NCBI GenBank assembly: GCA_016717005.1
Contig: JADJUF010000007.1
Location: 254,001 to 318,000 of the forward strand
Reading direction: 5' to 3'
Source of the DNA: Myxococcales bacterium
Lineage (GTDB): Bacteria > Myxococcota_A > Polyangia > Haliangiales > Haliangiaceae
Length of the DNA: 64,000 nucleotides
Shown here: positions 26,264 through 39,300 of the stretch, piece by piece
Layout: every line of letters starts with the position of its first letter
Position numbering within the stretch: the stretch's first letter is position 1
Made by a program: the position numbers and the translations under genes
The notes under the pieces: model-generated
What the model saw: only the letters and a program-made list of their open reading frames with translations
Databases searched by the model: none
Told to the model about the DNA's origin: nothing

Positions 26264-26953
26264 TCAGGGCGGCAGGTCCGGAGGGCGTGGCCGCGACGTC
26301 GAAGATGCGGATGCGCCGGACCGTGCCGGCCGCGGCCTCGCCCTGGCCGGTGGCGTTGTCGTCGATGAAGAAGTGGGCCGGGCCGCGGGCGCGACCAAGG
26401 TCGCGACCTCGGCGGCGTCGACGAACTGGAACACCTGGGCGCCGTCGACGTAGGCGGTCACCGTCGCGGCGGCGTCGCGGCTCAGCGTCATCTGGTAGGT
26501 CGTGCCCGCGATCAGCCCGGGTGGGCCGTCGGCGAACGACGAGCCGGCGACCACGACGAACTGCGCGAGGTCGCCGTAGGTGTAGTAGCCCTCGTCGGTG
26601 ACCAGGTCCTCGAAGTCGAGGATCTTGTGCCAGCCCGACAGCGTGTCGAACGCGAACACCGGATCGACGGTGTAGACCCGGTCGAGCATCGCGCCCGAGA
26701 CCGACAGCCCCTGGTTCGGGCCGAACTGATAGCCGCCGGCGGTAGACGTGCCGCCGGCCGGCGTCAGCGCCGGCCCGCCGTAGTCGTCCTGGTAGTCGCC
26801 GTCGAGGTGGTACTGGTGGATCGGCTGGAGCCCGTCCGGAGCGTCCTCGGTCAGGGCGTCGTCGCCGCCGCCACCGTCGGCCACGGCGTCGTAGCCGACG
26901 CGCCCGCACGCGGCCAGCGCCGCGACCAGGATCGGAGCGAGCCAGCGGCCCAT
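26264..26953 (-). pseudogene. LamG/concanavalin-like lipoprotein, frameshifted near its end
   Basis: It starts at 26953 with a signal peptide and lipobox (LVAALAAC, Cys16), then an acidic linker. A beta-sandwich of LamG type follows (IHQYHLDGDY, VFAFDTLSGWHKILDFED, TYQMTLSRDAAATVTAYVDG). Near 26393 the frame is lost: the downstream frame reads PAHFFIDDNATGQGEAAAG then VRRIRIFDVA, the expected last strands. One indel therefore separates the two parts. Such lectin-like lipoproteins are common on myxobacterial surfaces; the ligand is unknown. A TACCGT hexamer lies 7 nt upstream. Confidence 0.65.
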
Positions 26954-26960
26954 GGCGCCG

Positions 26961-26966
26961 ACGGTA
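26961..26966 (-). promoter_or_regulatory. Candidate -10 hexamer TACCGT, leaderless-type
   Basis: TACCGT on the minus strand ends 7 nt before the ATG at 26953, matching the geometry seen at other starts in this window. Confidence 0.35.
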
Positions 26967-27003
26967 CACCACCGCCACGGTCCCGGCGCCCAGGACGCCG
27001 CGG

Positions 27004-30000
27004 TCACGCGCCCAGCGCGGCGCGTTCGGCCGCGAGCGCGTCGACCACGCGGGCCCGACGCGCCGCGGCGGCCTCGCGCTCGGCCAGCACGTCGTCGTAG
27101 GCGTCGCCGGTGACCACGCGCTCGGCGGCCGAGGTGAGGAGCTCGATGTCGGCGGTGACCACGTCGCTGGCCAGCGGCGCCAGCGCCGCGCGCAGGCCGT
27201 AGGCGCGCCGCCCCGCGCCGCCCAGACCGCGCCGGGCGACCCGGTACGCCTGGCGGTGCGCGGCGACCCGGGCCGCGATGGCCGCGCGGGCGGCCCGCCT
27301 GCTCGTCGGGCGCGAACACCGACGCGACCAGCGCTCCGAGCGCCGCCGTCGCCAGGCGCGCGGTCGCGGGCGCGCGCCGCCACCAGCGCCACGGCGGCGA
27401 GGCGATCGAGCCAGTCGACCTGGCTCGCCGCGAACGACGCGATCCGGCTGGCCAGGTCGACCACGGCCACGCCGCCCGGCGTGTCGAGCGCGGTCGTACC
27501 GACGCCGTGCCCGAAGCGCGTGCAGCCGCGGCAGCGCCGCCGCCAGGTCGTCCGCGCTGGCGCCGCGCCGGCGGCCCGGGCGGTTGATCACCTCGAGCTC
27601 GCTGGCGACGTCGATCACCAGCGCGTCGACCGATCGCGGTCAGCGCGCCGAGGTCGCGCCGGGGTCGGCCAGGGTCAGCGCAGGCGCTCGAGCTGCTGGT
27701 CGAAGTCGAGCGCCACCAGCATCGCCAGCGTCGCCTCGCCGGTGCTGGGCGTGCCGGCGGCGTGGACCATCGCGCCGGCGTCGGCGTCGAGCGTGCGCAC
27801 CGTCTCGAGCGTGCCGACCGCCACAGCGCGCCGCGCCAGCCGCCGGCGACGCGCTCGGGCTCGAACCGATGGATCACCAGGTGGCGCTGCGTCGGCGGCG
27901 CCTGGGCCAGCGCGGCGCTCGGGCGCTCGGCCTGCGCGCTCAGCCAGGCCGCGGTGGGCCGCCGCCAGCGCAGGAGCGGGAAGCGCCGGAACACCGGCAC
28001 GAGCGCGCGCCGCCCGCGGGCGACCACGCCGAGCGCGGCGGCGCGATCGTCGGCGACGTCGGTGGCGGTGCCGGTCGCCGTCGGCGATGGGGTCAACAGG
28101 TCGCGCAGCCCGGGCCCGTCGCCGATGAGCGCCAGGTCGAGCCGGTGGCGGCGGCGCGCAGCGCCTGGTCGGGATCGAGGAGGTCGCGCGGCGAGATCGG
28201 CCCGCCGGGCCCATCGAACGGTCGATCGAGGATCACGATCGCCTTGCCGGCGAACAGCTCCGCCAGCGTGCCGCCGCCCGCCAGCGGCCGCTCGAGATCG
28301 AGGTGGCCCTCGCGCGAGACGTCCCACAGCGCCAGGCGCGCCATCACGCCGTGCGCGGTCGCCTCCCACCGCGCCACGTCCTCGGCCGAGGTCTGGTGGC
28401 TGACGACCAGCACGACGTCGGCGTCCTCGGTCACGAACGCCCGGGCCACGCGCACGGTCACCGCCCGGAGCTGCACCGGCCGCGGCGTCGCTGGGTCAGC
28501 GAGCGGCCCGAGCTCGAGCGCGATCGTCAGCGTGAGCGCCTGGTACTCGGGCGCGTCGGCGGTCACGCGCAGCTCGGCCTCGACCTCGCGCGCCTCGCCC
28601 GGCGCCAGCAGGTCGATCGGGAGGACCCAGGCCTCGGTGGCGGCGCCTGACCGGCCGTCGCCGGTGATCGTCGCGTGGCGCCCCGCCAGCCCCGCGTCGT
28701 CGGCCCGGGCGATCCGCACCTGCAGCGCCCGCGGCGCCGCGGCGCCCGCGCCCAGCGCCACCGTCGAGCGGTTGGTCACGGTCAGCCGCACGCGCGTGGC
28801 CTCGCCCGGCGCCAGCGACCGCAGGTGCCGCGGCGCCGACAGCGTCACCGGGTGCCGGATGACGATCGCGCCGAGGGCGCGCGCCGACGCGTCCTGGTAG
28901 TCGTCGAACCCGCGCCGGACCTCCGGGCAGCTCGGCGCGGTGCACGATCGTCGTCGACGCCGCCAGCGGCTCCCCGGCTCGGTCGGCGTGTGATCGCGGA
29001 TCGTCGCGATCAGCTCGCCGTCGACCCGCGCGACCGCGTCGGCCGGCAGGCCCGGCGGACACACGAGGTGGCCGTCGGCGGGCGCGAGCCAGTCGGTCTG
29101 GGCGAGGGCGAGCGTGAGCGGGCTGGTCGTCGGCGTCGGCATGCCGCCGACGTTGACGACCTCGAGCCCGGTCACCCGCACCTGATCGCCGGGCTCGTAG
29201 GTGCCGTCGCCGCTGCCGTCGACGTGGCGGAACCCGCGCAGCCGCAGGTCGTAGCGCGACGCGTACACGCCGCCGTCGTCGACCTCGATCGTCAGCTGGC
29301 CCGGCGCCGCGTCGGCGCCACGCTGCACCCGCGCGTCGCCGCCCCGCCCCGCCGCCCCGTCGTGCCCGTCGCGCCCGGCTGGGTTCGAGTGGTGGGTGGT
29401 GTCGATCCGGGTCTGGCCGTTGGCGTCGGTCGACGAGTCGGTCTCGGTCCACGAGTACGACGAGCCGCCGCGGCCGCCGACGCCGCCCTGGCCGCCACGG
29501 CCGTTGACGCCCGGCGCGCCGCCGGCGCCGCCCGCCACCGCGTGGTCGATCAGCATCAGCGCCGCGGTCGCGTCGGCGGCCACCCGCACGACGATCGCGC
29601 CGCCGCGCCCGCCGGCGCCCCCGCTGGTGGCGTCGCCGCCCGCGCCGCCCGCGCCGCCATCGCCGCCATCGCCGCCGCTGCCGTGCCGGGTCGCGTCGGC
29701 GCCGTCGCGACCACGCCCGCCCGCGCCGCCCGCGCCCCCATCGCCGCCACGTCCGCCGGCGCCGCCGACCGCGCGCAGCGCGATCGCGCCGCGCTCGCCC
29801 ACGAAGCCCGCGTGCTCGACCGCCGCCACGCCGCCGTCGGGCCGCCGCCGCTCGCCGCGCAGGGTGAAGGTCCCGTCGGCGAAGGCCAGCGTCACCGCGA
29901 TCGAGCCCGCGTCCTCACCGGCGACCGCCGCGCCCGCGTCGCCGCCGCGCTGACCGTCGCTGGCGGCGAGCAGCACCCCGCCGCGACCGCCGTCGGCGCC

Positions 30001-30129
30001 GTCGGCGCCGGCCGCCCCGTCGGCGCCGCGCGCGCCCGACACGTCGACCCGCGCCAGCTCGCCGGCCGGCCCGGCGGCGGCGCCCACCACCAGCTCCCGG
30101 TACGGGGCCCCGCCGCTGGCGACGGTCAT
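27004..30129 (-). pseudogene. Large glycine-rich protein, interrupted by frameshifts
   Basis: One gene of about 1,040 codons starting at ATG 30129, 43 bp after the AAA ATPase gene, and ending at 27004. Residues 20-240 are extremely Gly/Ala/Asp-rich (GGxGGxGG repeats, PE-PGRS or collagen-like). A beta domain follows (LTIEVDDGGVYASRYDLRLRG; PGDQVRVTGLEVVNVGG), then two Ig-like or conserved-repeat-like segments. Near residue 560 VVLVVSHQTSAEDVARWE begins a mixed alpha/beta domain, and the C-terminus is helical. Two compensating shifts lie at about 28925-28975. Others are near 28150, 27800, 27620 and 27300, with the tail in frame at 27004-27290. Domain names are not certain. Proximity to the ATPase suggests a joint function. 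Confidence 0.55.
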
Positions 30130-30172
30130 CGACCGACCTCGCCCCCGCGTAGGTCGAGGTCCGCGCCCGCGG

Positions 30173-32173
<2,001 letters not shown>

Positions 32174-32179
32174 GCCTGC

Positions 32180-32185
32180 AGCTTA
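32180..32185 (-). promoter_or_regulatory. Candidate -10 hexamer TAAGCT, leaderless-type
   Basis: TAAGCT on the minus strand ends 6 nt before the GTG at 32173, supporting that start for the AAA ATPase. Confidence 0.4.
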
Positions 32186-32324
32186 CCGCGATCACGCGTC
32201 CCGACGCTGCGCCGCGGCGGGCAGACGACGTGACGCCGCGGCGTCCGCGCCATCCCCGGCCGCGCCGCGCTGTCGACGCGTCGGCGCATCAGCGCGGCCC
32301 TGCCGACCCCCGCCGGCCGCGGTG

Positions 32325-32330
32325 TAGCAT
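32325..32330 (+). promoter_or_regulatory. Candidate -10 hexamer TAGCAT, leaderless-type
   Basis: TAGCAT ends 7 nt before the ATG at 32338. It overlaps the alternative ATG at 32329, which argues for the downstream start. Confidence 0.4.
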
Positions 32331-32337
32331 GCAGGCC

Positions 32338-33333
32338 ATGCGCGCCCTCACGGCCATGGCCGCCACGCTCCTGCTCGCGTGCGGCAGCAAGAAGCCCGCC
32401 GCGGCGCCCCCGCCGGCCGCCGCCGACGCGGCCGCGCCCGCCCTCGTCGACGCAACGACCGCGATCGCCGACGAGCCGACCACCCCGCCGCCGCCCCCGA
32501 CCCTCAAGCCCGGTGGCGAGGGCGACTGCACGCCCGCCTACGCGCCCCGCCCGACCCGCGATCCCAACCCGATGTGCAAGATCGCCGGCGGCACCTTCAC
32601 GATGGGCGCCGCCCCCGACGATCGCAGCCCCACCGCCGCGCGCGCGCGCCCGCAGCGCCAGGTCACGCTGTCGCCGTTCACGATCGATCAGTTCGAGGTC
32701 ACCGTCGCCCAGGTCGCGCACTTCCTCAACGCCGCCGGCAACGCCTGCCCGACCGCTCGCGGCGGCGCCTGCTTCGTCACCGCCAACGACGGCGGCGACT
32801 CGCCGATCGCCGTCACCGACGGCACGTTCACGGTGATCGGCGGGCACGCGCGAGAGCCGATGGGGTTCGGCACGCTCGCGGGCGCGGACCGCTACTGCGC
32901 GTGGGCCGGCAAGCGCTTGCCGACCGAGGCCGAGTGGGAGTTCGCGGCCCGCCACGATCCTCGGTCCGGACGTGATCGCGCGTACCCCTGGGGCACGACG
33001 TTCAGGACTGGCGTCGCGAACTGTGACGACGCCGCGTGCGCCGACGGCTTCGAGCGGGCCGCCCCGGTCGGCACGTTCGACGGCACCGGCGGACACGGTG
33101 ACGGCCGCTCCCCGTGGGGCGTCCATGACCTCGCCGGCAACGCGGCCGAGTACGTCGCCGATTGTTACGTCGAGCCCTATCCCGCCTGCGCGCCGTGCGC
33201 CGATCCGGTGGTGCGGCGCGAAGACTGCGCCGCTGGCGAGCGGGGCGGGTCGTGGGCCAGCCCCGCGGACCACATCACGGCGAGCTCGCGGCAGATGGCC
33301 GCGAGCCCCGGCTTCCGCTGCGCGGCGCCCTGA
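32338..33333 (+). CDS. Formylglycine-generating-enzyme-like (SUMF1) lipoprotein
   Basis: A 331-residue protein with signal MRALTAMAATLLLAC giving a lipobox cysteine at 15. A Pro/Ala linker follows. Then comes the FGE-sulfatase fold: IAGGTFTMGA, FTIDQFEVTVAQ, LPTEAEWEFAARHD, YPWGTTF, GVHDLAGNAAEYVADCY, RGGSWASPADHI and GFRCA. True FGE oxidises a sulfatase cysteine to formylglycine. Many bacterial members lack that activity and act in signalling or as surface proteins; the several cysteines near residues 280-300 leave it open. An alternative ATG is at 32329. Its stop abuts the stop of the giant gene on the other strand. Confidence 0.85.
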   Translation: MRALTAMAATLLLACGSKKPAAAPPPAAADAAAPALVDATTAIADEPTTPPPPPTLKPGGEGDCTPAYAPRPTRDPNPMCKIAGGTFTMGAAPDDRSPTAARARPQRQVTLSPFTIDQFEVTVAQVAHFLNAAGNACPTARGGACFVTANDGGDSPIAVTDGTFTVIGGHAREPMGFGTLAGADRYCAWAGKRLPTEAEWEFAARHDPRSGRDRAYPWGTTFRTGVANCDDAACADGFERAAPVGTFDGTGGHGDGRSPWGVHDLAGNAAEYVADCYVEPYPACAPCADPVVRREDCAAGERGGSWASPADHITASSRQMAASPGFRCAAP

Positions 33334-36300
33334 TCAGTCCGCGGCCTCCGGCACGTAGGGCAACTCAGCGTCGAAGCTATCGCCGTCGGCGATCGTCTGC
33401 CATCGGTCCTCGGCGTTCCGGATCCGCGTCCCCTCGGGCACCTTCACCGCCTTCAGGTGCATCTTGACCAGGTAGCCGTCACTGAGCTTGCGCGTGCTGA
33501 TGACCTCGAGCACCTCGAGCGCCCGAGGGCCGATCACGAGGGCCTTGTCCCGGAGCACGACCCGATCGTCCCGCAACGCGAACGAGCGTCGCATCGCGGC
33601 CAGGACCTGCGGGCCACCGCCCGACGCGAAGACGTCCTTGGCGGACACGTCGTAGAAGTACGCGAACGCGATCGATCGAAGCACACCACTCGGGGTGGTC
33701 GCGGTCCAGACCACCGTGAACTCGATGATGCGCTTCCCGGCGTCGCCGCTGACCTCCCCGCCGATCGTCACGTCGATGCCGTCGAGCGTCGCGACCTCGC
33801 CCGTCGACGTCGTCCGGGTGAGCTTGGCCGCGATCGTCTCGGCGATCGCGGCGGCGTTCGGCCCCAGCGTCGCCGTCCGTTCATCCCACGTCACGTACCG
33901 CAAGGCGTCGGGCCGCTGGACCTGCCACAGCCGAGTGTCGTCGACGACGACCGGTTCGGTCGCCTCACCGCCGCCGGCCGCGGCCTCGCCGTCGGCCTCG
34001 TGCTCGCCGTCGTGGTCACCGTCCGCGGCTGGCTCCTTGGCCGGGTCGGCCTTCAGCTCGTCGGCCGACAGCTCGCCGTCGCCGTCCGTGTCGAGGCCGT
34101 CGCCGGTCGCCCCGCCGCCCGAGCTGGCGTCGTCGTGCTCGCGCTCGTCGGCCCAGAACGCGTCGTCGAGCGACTCGTCGACGTCGCCCTCGGCGCTCGC
34201 GCTGCCGCCGCTGCCACCGCTGCCGCCGCCCGTGCGCGCGCCGCCGCCGGCCGCCGCCGTGGCCGCGGCGTCGGCCCGGGCCTGGGTCCGCGCGTCCTTC
34301 TTGGCCTGGTCGGCGGCCTGCTGGTTGCGCTGCCGCCACGCCTGCACCAGCTCGGCCGAGGTCGCGCCCGGCGTGCCGTCGTCCTTGGTCTTCGGCCGCC
34401 ACCCCTGCTGCTTGGCCATCTCGACGAACAGCTGCTGCACGAACGGTCGCTCCGACTCGAACATCGGCAGCGCCTTGCTCGCGCCGGCCCTGGTCGGCAC
34501 CGTCACGACGCCGCGCTCGAGCAACGTCGCGAGCTGCTCGATCGAGAGGAACCCGAACTTCTGGATCAGGTAGCTCTGGTGGGTCGGGTCGTAGCCCTCC
34601 TTGGAGTCCTTCCACATCGCCTCGGCCAGCGCGAGCTGGTCGGCGTCGGGCTCGGGCAGGTCCTTCAGATCGACCAGCGCCTCGTCGCCCTCGGGCGCCG
34701 GCGCGCCGTCGGGCAGCTTGGCCGGATCGGTCTGGCTCGGCTCGCGGTCGCTCGCCTGCTTCTTGGCGCCGGCGGCGATGCGCGCCGCCACCGCCTTGCG
34801 GAACTTCTCGGCGGCGGCGGCCTTGGCGGTCTGGGCCGCGGCGTCGTCGGGCGCCGCGTCGGCCTTGGCCTTGGCGGTCGCGTACTCGGTGAAGCCGGCC
34901 TCGATCGTCGCCTCGAGCGTGGTCAGCTCGTCGACGTTGAGCGTGCCGGTCGGCGCGCCGGCGGCGTCGTCGTCGCTCAGCAGGCCCAGCTCCGCCAGCT
35001 TGGCCTCGACCGCGACCGCCTTCTCGATCGCCTTGGGATCCTGCTTGTTGAGCCAGGCCAGCTCCTCGGCCGACGGCATCTCGCCGCCCTTCTGGCCGTC
35101 GGGCAGCGTGACGCCCGCGGCCTTGAGCCGCTTCTTGAGCCGCGCCGCGTACACGAGCTGCTTGGTCGACGCGTCGTTGCTCATGAAGATGAGCGCCGCG
35201 TCCTTCCACGACATCGTCTTCAGCTTGTCGTAGATCTCACCGGCGTTCTCGAACGCGTGCATGAACAGCTCGGGCTCGTAGAGCAGGTTCTCGACTGTCT
35301 CCTTGGGGTTCGTCACCAGCCCTTGCACGCCGCGGATGATCTTGATCGCCAGCCCGACGTAGGGGATGAACCCCGCCAGCCGCTCGAGGAAGCTGAGCGA
35401 CAAGGACAGCGAGATCGCGAACGGGTACGCCGCGCCCGGCATGTCGATCGCCGCCCGGCCCAGCTTCACGTACTCGCCGGCCAGGAGCGCCTTGCCGAAC
35501 TGGCTCGCGAGCTCGGAGGCGCCGGGCACCTCGAGCCACAGCCGGGTCTCGTTGGCGGTGTGCTGATCGACGAACGACGCCAGGATGTCCGGCAGCAGCG
35601 GCAGATCGCCGACCCGGACCTCCTCGCCGACCCGCTCACCGCGGTTCTCGATGGCGACCTTGAACAGGTGGTTGGCGAACGACCCGCCGACGACGTCGGG
35701 CGTGAGCAGGCCCATCGCCGAGTCGGGGGTGGCGTCGGGCCCGACGATGTCGTCGAGGTTCATCAAGATCGTGACCAGCTTCTCGGCGGTCCAGCCGGCG
35801 TGGATCTCGATCGTGCGCGTCCCCTTCTTGCCCTCGTGGACCGAGGTGACCCCCAGCTCGACGCCGAGCTGATCGCCGGCCTGCTCGGGCGCGACGTCGC
35901 GCTTGAGCCCGAGGCTCATGTGGGTGCCCTGCTTGGGCTTGGGCTTCTTGGGGCTGGCGAACTTGCGCTGGCGCGGCAGCACCTGCGCCAGCAGCGCCTC
36001 GAGGCCCATCGACAGCGTGACCTGCTTGGCGTCGGCGATCGCGATGCCCTCGGCGTGGTCGCCCGCCGGCGGCTTGTCCTTGGGCGTGAACACCTGCCCG
36101 ACCAGGTTGACCGAGTGCGTGCCGTCGCCGAGCTCCTGGATCGGGCTCTTGCCGAGGTCGAGCGCGAGGAAGTCGTCGAGCCCGAGCCCGAACGTGGTCA
36201 ACGTGTCGCGGAACAGCTGGTGCATGCCGCCGATGCGCTTGGCGTCCGCGGGCATCGTGGCGTCGCTCGCCAGCGCCAGGTCCTCGACCTCGAGCGCCAT

Positions 36301-39300
36301 GCTCTTGGTCGCGATCCGGAACTCGGTGGGCACGAGCCCGGCCAGCTCGCCCTTCGACACCACGTCGACCAGGTTGCTCCACCCGAACGTGGCGTACAGG
36401 TGGTCGGCGTCGCCGTCCTTGCCGCGCTGCAGCCGCAGGCCGCTGGCCCGGGCCTCGACGCCGATCCGCCGCTCGGTCAGGTCGCCGCCGATCGCCGCGC
36501 CGGCGCGCTGGGTCTTCCGCAGCACGTTGCCGACGGCGGTCGTCGCCTGCTTGACCTTGGCCGCGACCACGCGCTCGGCCTCGTCGAGGAACCACTCGGC
36601 GACGTCGAGCTCGACGCCGCGGCGGGGCGCCCCGGGCTCGTCGGCCGCGGACACGAGCGCGACCCGCAGGTGCTGCTCGCTGGCGTTGGCGTGGACCTCG
36701 GCCCGCGGGCCGACCGCGGCCTGCACCCACGACGGGCTGTCGGGCACGTCGATGTCGGCGACCTTGGGCAGCCTCGACACGTCGAGGCCGACGCCGACGG
36801 CGAACCCACCCTCGGCCCGGTCGTAGCGGGCCTCGTCGGGCACGAGGTCGCCCACGTCGAGCCCGTCGAAGAACCGGTGCAGGCGCCACATCGCGTGGCC
36901 GTGCGGCTGGACGTCCTGCTGCTTGGTGCCGGGCTTGGGCTTGGGCCCGAAGCCGAGCACGATGCCGTGGGCGGCCTTCGACTCCGGCCACAGGATCCGG
37001 ACGCCGCCGTCGATGTCCGTGGTCGACTGGCCGCCGATCTTGGCCGCCAGCCCCGCGAGCCGCGCGCGATCGATCCGGATCACCATGCCGCGGTCGGTGC
37101 CGGTGACCTTGGCGAACAGCACCGCGTCGTCGCCGTCGGCGAGCAGCTCGACGACGACGTCGGCGCCGGCCGGCGCGCCCAGGTGATCGCGCACCAGCGG
37201 CGGGGCGTCGAACCGGGCCGAGGCCTGGGCCTTGCCCTCGGGCCGGGTCGCCAGCACCTGGCCCGCCTCGGGCGTGGCCGGCGCCTTGTGATCGCCATCG
37301 ACCACGCGGCCGTACTCGAACGACGCCAGCTCGGTCGTCGGCGCGCCGGCCTTGCCCCCGGTGGTGACGTGGAACTGCAGCTCGACCGGCACGACGTCGC
37401 TGGGCTGGAACCCATCGAGCAGCCGCGTGAGCTGGAAGCCGATGTGGGCCTCGTCGTCCCACAGCCGCAGGACGCCATCACCGCCGAGCGCGACGTGCGG
37501 CAGCGTGGGGTCGTCCTTCTTGATCCGACCGCCGAACTTGCGCTTGAGCCAGGCCCACGCCTTCTCGAACGGCCCCAGCAGCGCCGCCAGATCGAGCTGG
37601 AACGACAGCTTGTGCTGGCCCCCGAACAGATCGCCGAGCGCGCCGTCGAGGAACGCCAGGTCGAGCGAGATGCCGAGCCCGAGCCCGTCGAGCCCGAACA
37701 CCTCGAAGTCGAACTTCGGCAGCGCCGGCAGGTCGACGCCGATGCCCGACAAGAGCCGCTTGAGATCGACCGCGGGCCACGCGATCTTGCCGAGCGACGT
37801 GCCCGCGAACGGGTTGTGCAACGCCGGCAGCCACGACAGCGACAGGCCCGGCAGGCCCGGCAGCGCGATGCCCTCGAAGTCGGGGATCAGCCCGTCGAGC
37901 GAGAACCCCGACAGGCTGATGTTGGGTGCCAGCCGCGACAGATCCCAGCCGATCCAGCCGCCGCCGCCGCCGCCCTTGAGCGTCGGCAGCTGGATCCGCA
38001 GCACCCGGTCGACGATCGCCATCACGCCCCGGCCGATCTTGGCCGCGACGGCGGCGGCCTTGGCCGCGAACCCGCGCGCGCCGTCGACGGCGGCGCCCAG
38101 CGCCTGACCGAGCACGTCGAGCATGCGCTCGCCCAGCGCCCCCAGCCGCTTGAGCTGCTCGAGCAGCTTGACGACGTTGACGTAGCCGAGCAGGCCCTCG
38201 TCCTTGTCGGCCTCGCCGGTCGCGGTCAGCGCCAGCATCTGATCGGCGAAGTAGACGCCGAGGAACACGTCGTCCTTGCCGTCGGCGATCGCCAGCACGT
38301 CGCGCCGCACCGACGGCGCCGGGATCGCGAAGCGATCACCGATCAACCCGGCCGGGCGGTCGAAGGCGCCGCGGACGAGGCCGGCGGTGCCGGGCGCCTC
38401 GAGCGCGAGCTCGTCGGGGATCAGCGCGCTGAGGTCCTTGGCGCCGATCAGCTTGCTGACCCGCCAGGCCGCGCGCGCGTACGGGACCGGCTTGTCGCCG
38501 TCGGCGGCCTTCTCGCCGAGGCGGATCTCGAGCGCGGCGTCGTCGCCGATCTTGACGCCGCCCAGGTGGGGCACCGGCGCCCGGGCGCCGCGGCCGCTCG
38601 CCGGCGGCAGCTTGGCCTTGATCTGCGCCGCCAGCCGCGCCACGTCGAGCGACAGCCGCAGCGCCTCCTGACCGTCGCGGTGGCCGCTCTTGGCCTCGGC
38701 GTAGGCGATCAGGTGGGGATACTCGCCGGCGATCGCGACGTAGCCGGTCGCGCCAGGCGCGAGCCCGAGCGTGGTGATCGCGGTCTCCGGCAGCGCGACG
38801 CCGTCCTGCTCGGCCAGCGGCGCCGCGGGCCGCTGCGGCGCGGCCGCGCCGTCGGGGCGATCCTTGGCGGCCTCGGCCGCGGCCTCGGGGCCCGCCGCGA
38901 CGGCGGCGCCCAGCTCGAGATCGGCGTCGTCGCCGTGGTAGCGGATCTCGACCGGCGCCAGGTCGGTGGCCTGGGCGCCGTCGAGGAGCCGCACGAGCGA
39001 GAACCCGAGCATCGGGGTCTTGTCCGGATCGCGCGCCTGCCCGTCGAAGATGCGGATCAGCCCGTCCTGGCCGAGGTGGATCCAGCGCTTGACGGCGCCG
39101 CCCGCGGCGCGCAGCTTGCGGACCAGCCAGCGCGCGGCGCTGGCGATGGCGCCGCCGGCCTTCGCCAGCAGCTCGAGCAGCGCCGACAGATCGAGGTTCA
39201 CGCCGAACGTCGACGGCCCGCCCTCGCCCCAGTCGAGATCGGGCCACAGCCGGCCGAGATCGAGCGCCAGCCCGAGCTCGAGGCCGGCGAAGTGCAGGTC

